Of a stretch of 6,231 bases of DNA, positions 6,106 to 6,231 are shown piece after piece. This DNA comes from Vicinamibacteria bacterium (GTDB lineage: Bacteria > Acidobacteriota > Vicinamibacteria > Vicinamibacterales > UBA2999), in assembly GCA_025924295.1 (NCBI GenBank), contig JAICEG010000320.1, positions 1 to 6,231 of the forward strand, in the 5' to 3' direction. The notes below the pieces were generated by a model, which saw only the letters and a list, made by a program, of their open reading frames with translations, made no database searches and was not told where the DNA came from. The translations under genes and the position numbers were made by a program. Every line of letters starts with the position of its first letter. Position 1 is the first letter of the stretch.

Positions 6106-6231
6106 ATTCTTGATTTGATGATTTTTGATTGTTGATTGGTTGTTGAGTGTTGATTGACGGTTCATCCGGGGATGAATCGTCATAAATCAACCATCGAGAA
6201 TCGGCAATCATCAAGCAATCCACGATCAAAG
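6106..6231. repeat. AT-rich tract of degenerate TTGATTG-type repeats, in inverted halves
   Basis: After the ankyrin stop codon, GC falls from well above 60% in the genes to about 39% (hand count). The left half (about 6110-6155) repeats TTGATT at 6110, 6125, 6132 and 6150, with TTGAGT at 6143; several spacings are 7 bases. The right half (6185 onward) carries the complementary sense (AATCAAC, then AATCAT- and GATCAA-like words), so the tract is a long imperfect inverted repeat. No ORF is credible here. It could be a bidirectional terminator, a dispersed intergenic repeat, or the edge of a mobile-element remnant. It runs off the window. Confidence 0.6.
6149..6191 (+). terminator. Candidate terminator hairpin after the ankyrin gene
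   Basis: GACGGTTCATC (6156-6166) pairs with GATGAATCGTC (6171-6181), with one G-U wobble and a four-base loop. After a three-base bulge on the right (6182-6184), GTTGATT (6149-6155) pairs with AATCAAC (6185-6191). About 18 pairs form in all, 47 bases after the stop codon. There is no U-run straight after the stem, so factor-independent termination is uncertain. A role in protecting the 3' end of the message or in bidirectional termination is also possible. Confidence 0.4.

Overview
The window looks like chromosomal DNA from a high-GC, diderm environmental bacterium, most likely an acidobacterium (Vicinamibacteria-like). This placement is an inference from gene content: a multidomain planctomycete-style cytochrome (PSD/PSCyt, formerly DUF1587/1592/1588/1585), an HXXSHH protein (DUF1552) and an exported ankyrin-repeat protein side by side. 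Planctomycetota, Verrucomicrobiota or Gemmatimonadota cannot be excluded from the sequence alone. No tRNA, rRNA, CRISPR array, transposase or phage gene is visible.

Layout: positions 1-308 are a leader with no recognisable gene. It holds a 75-codon open frame that starts behind a strong Shine-Dalgarno sequence and ends four bases before the first large gene. Three large genes then follow on the + strand: a diheme c-type cytochrome-like protein (309-2822), a Tat-exported HXXSHH protein (2921-4270) and a Sec-exported protein with about eleven ankyrin repeats (4267-6102). The second and third genes overlap by four bases (GTGA), which indicates translational coupling. The first and second are separated by 98 bases that carry a long interrupted palindrome. 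After the ankyrin gene the GC content falls to about 39% (hand count), in a tract of TTGATTG-type repeats that folds into an imperfect hairpin and runs to the window edge.

How the genes may work together: all three products carry export signals, so they should meet in the periplasm or on the outer side of a membrane. The first should bind two covalent hemes (two CxxCH sites). The second carries a His-rich motif suggestive of a metal site and is exported folded. The third is a repeat scaffold. A reasonable inference is a periplasmic redox/hydrolytic module held together by the ankyrin protein, comparable to the planctomycetal cytochrome plus DUF1501 gene pairs. The substrate and reaction are unknown, and none of the three families is assigned a biochemical activity here.
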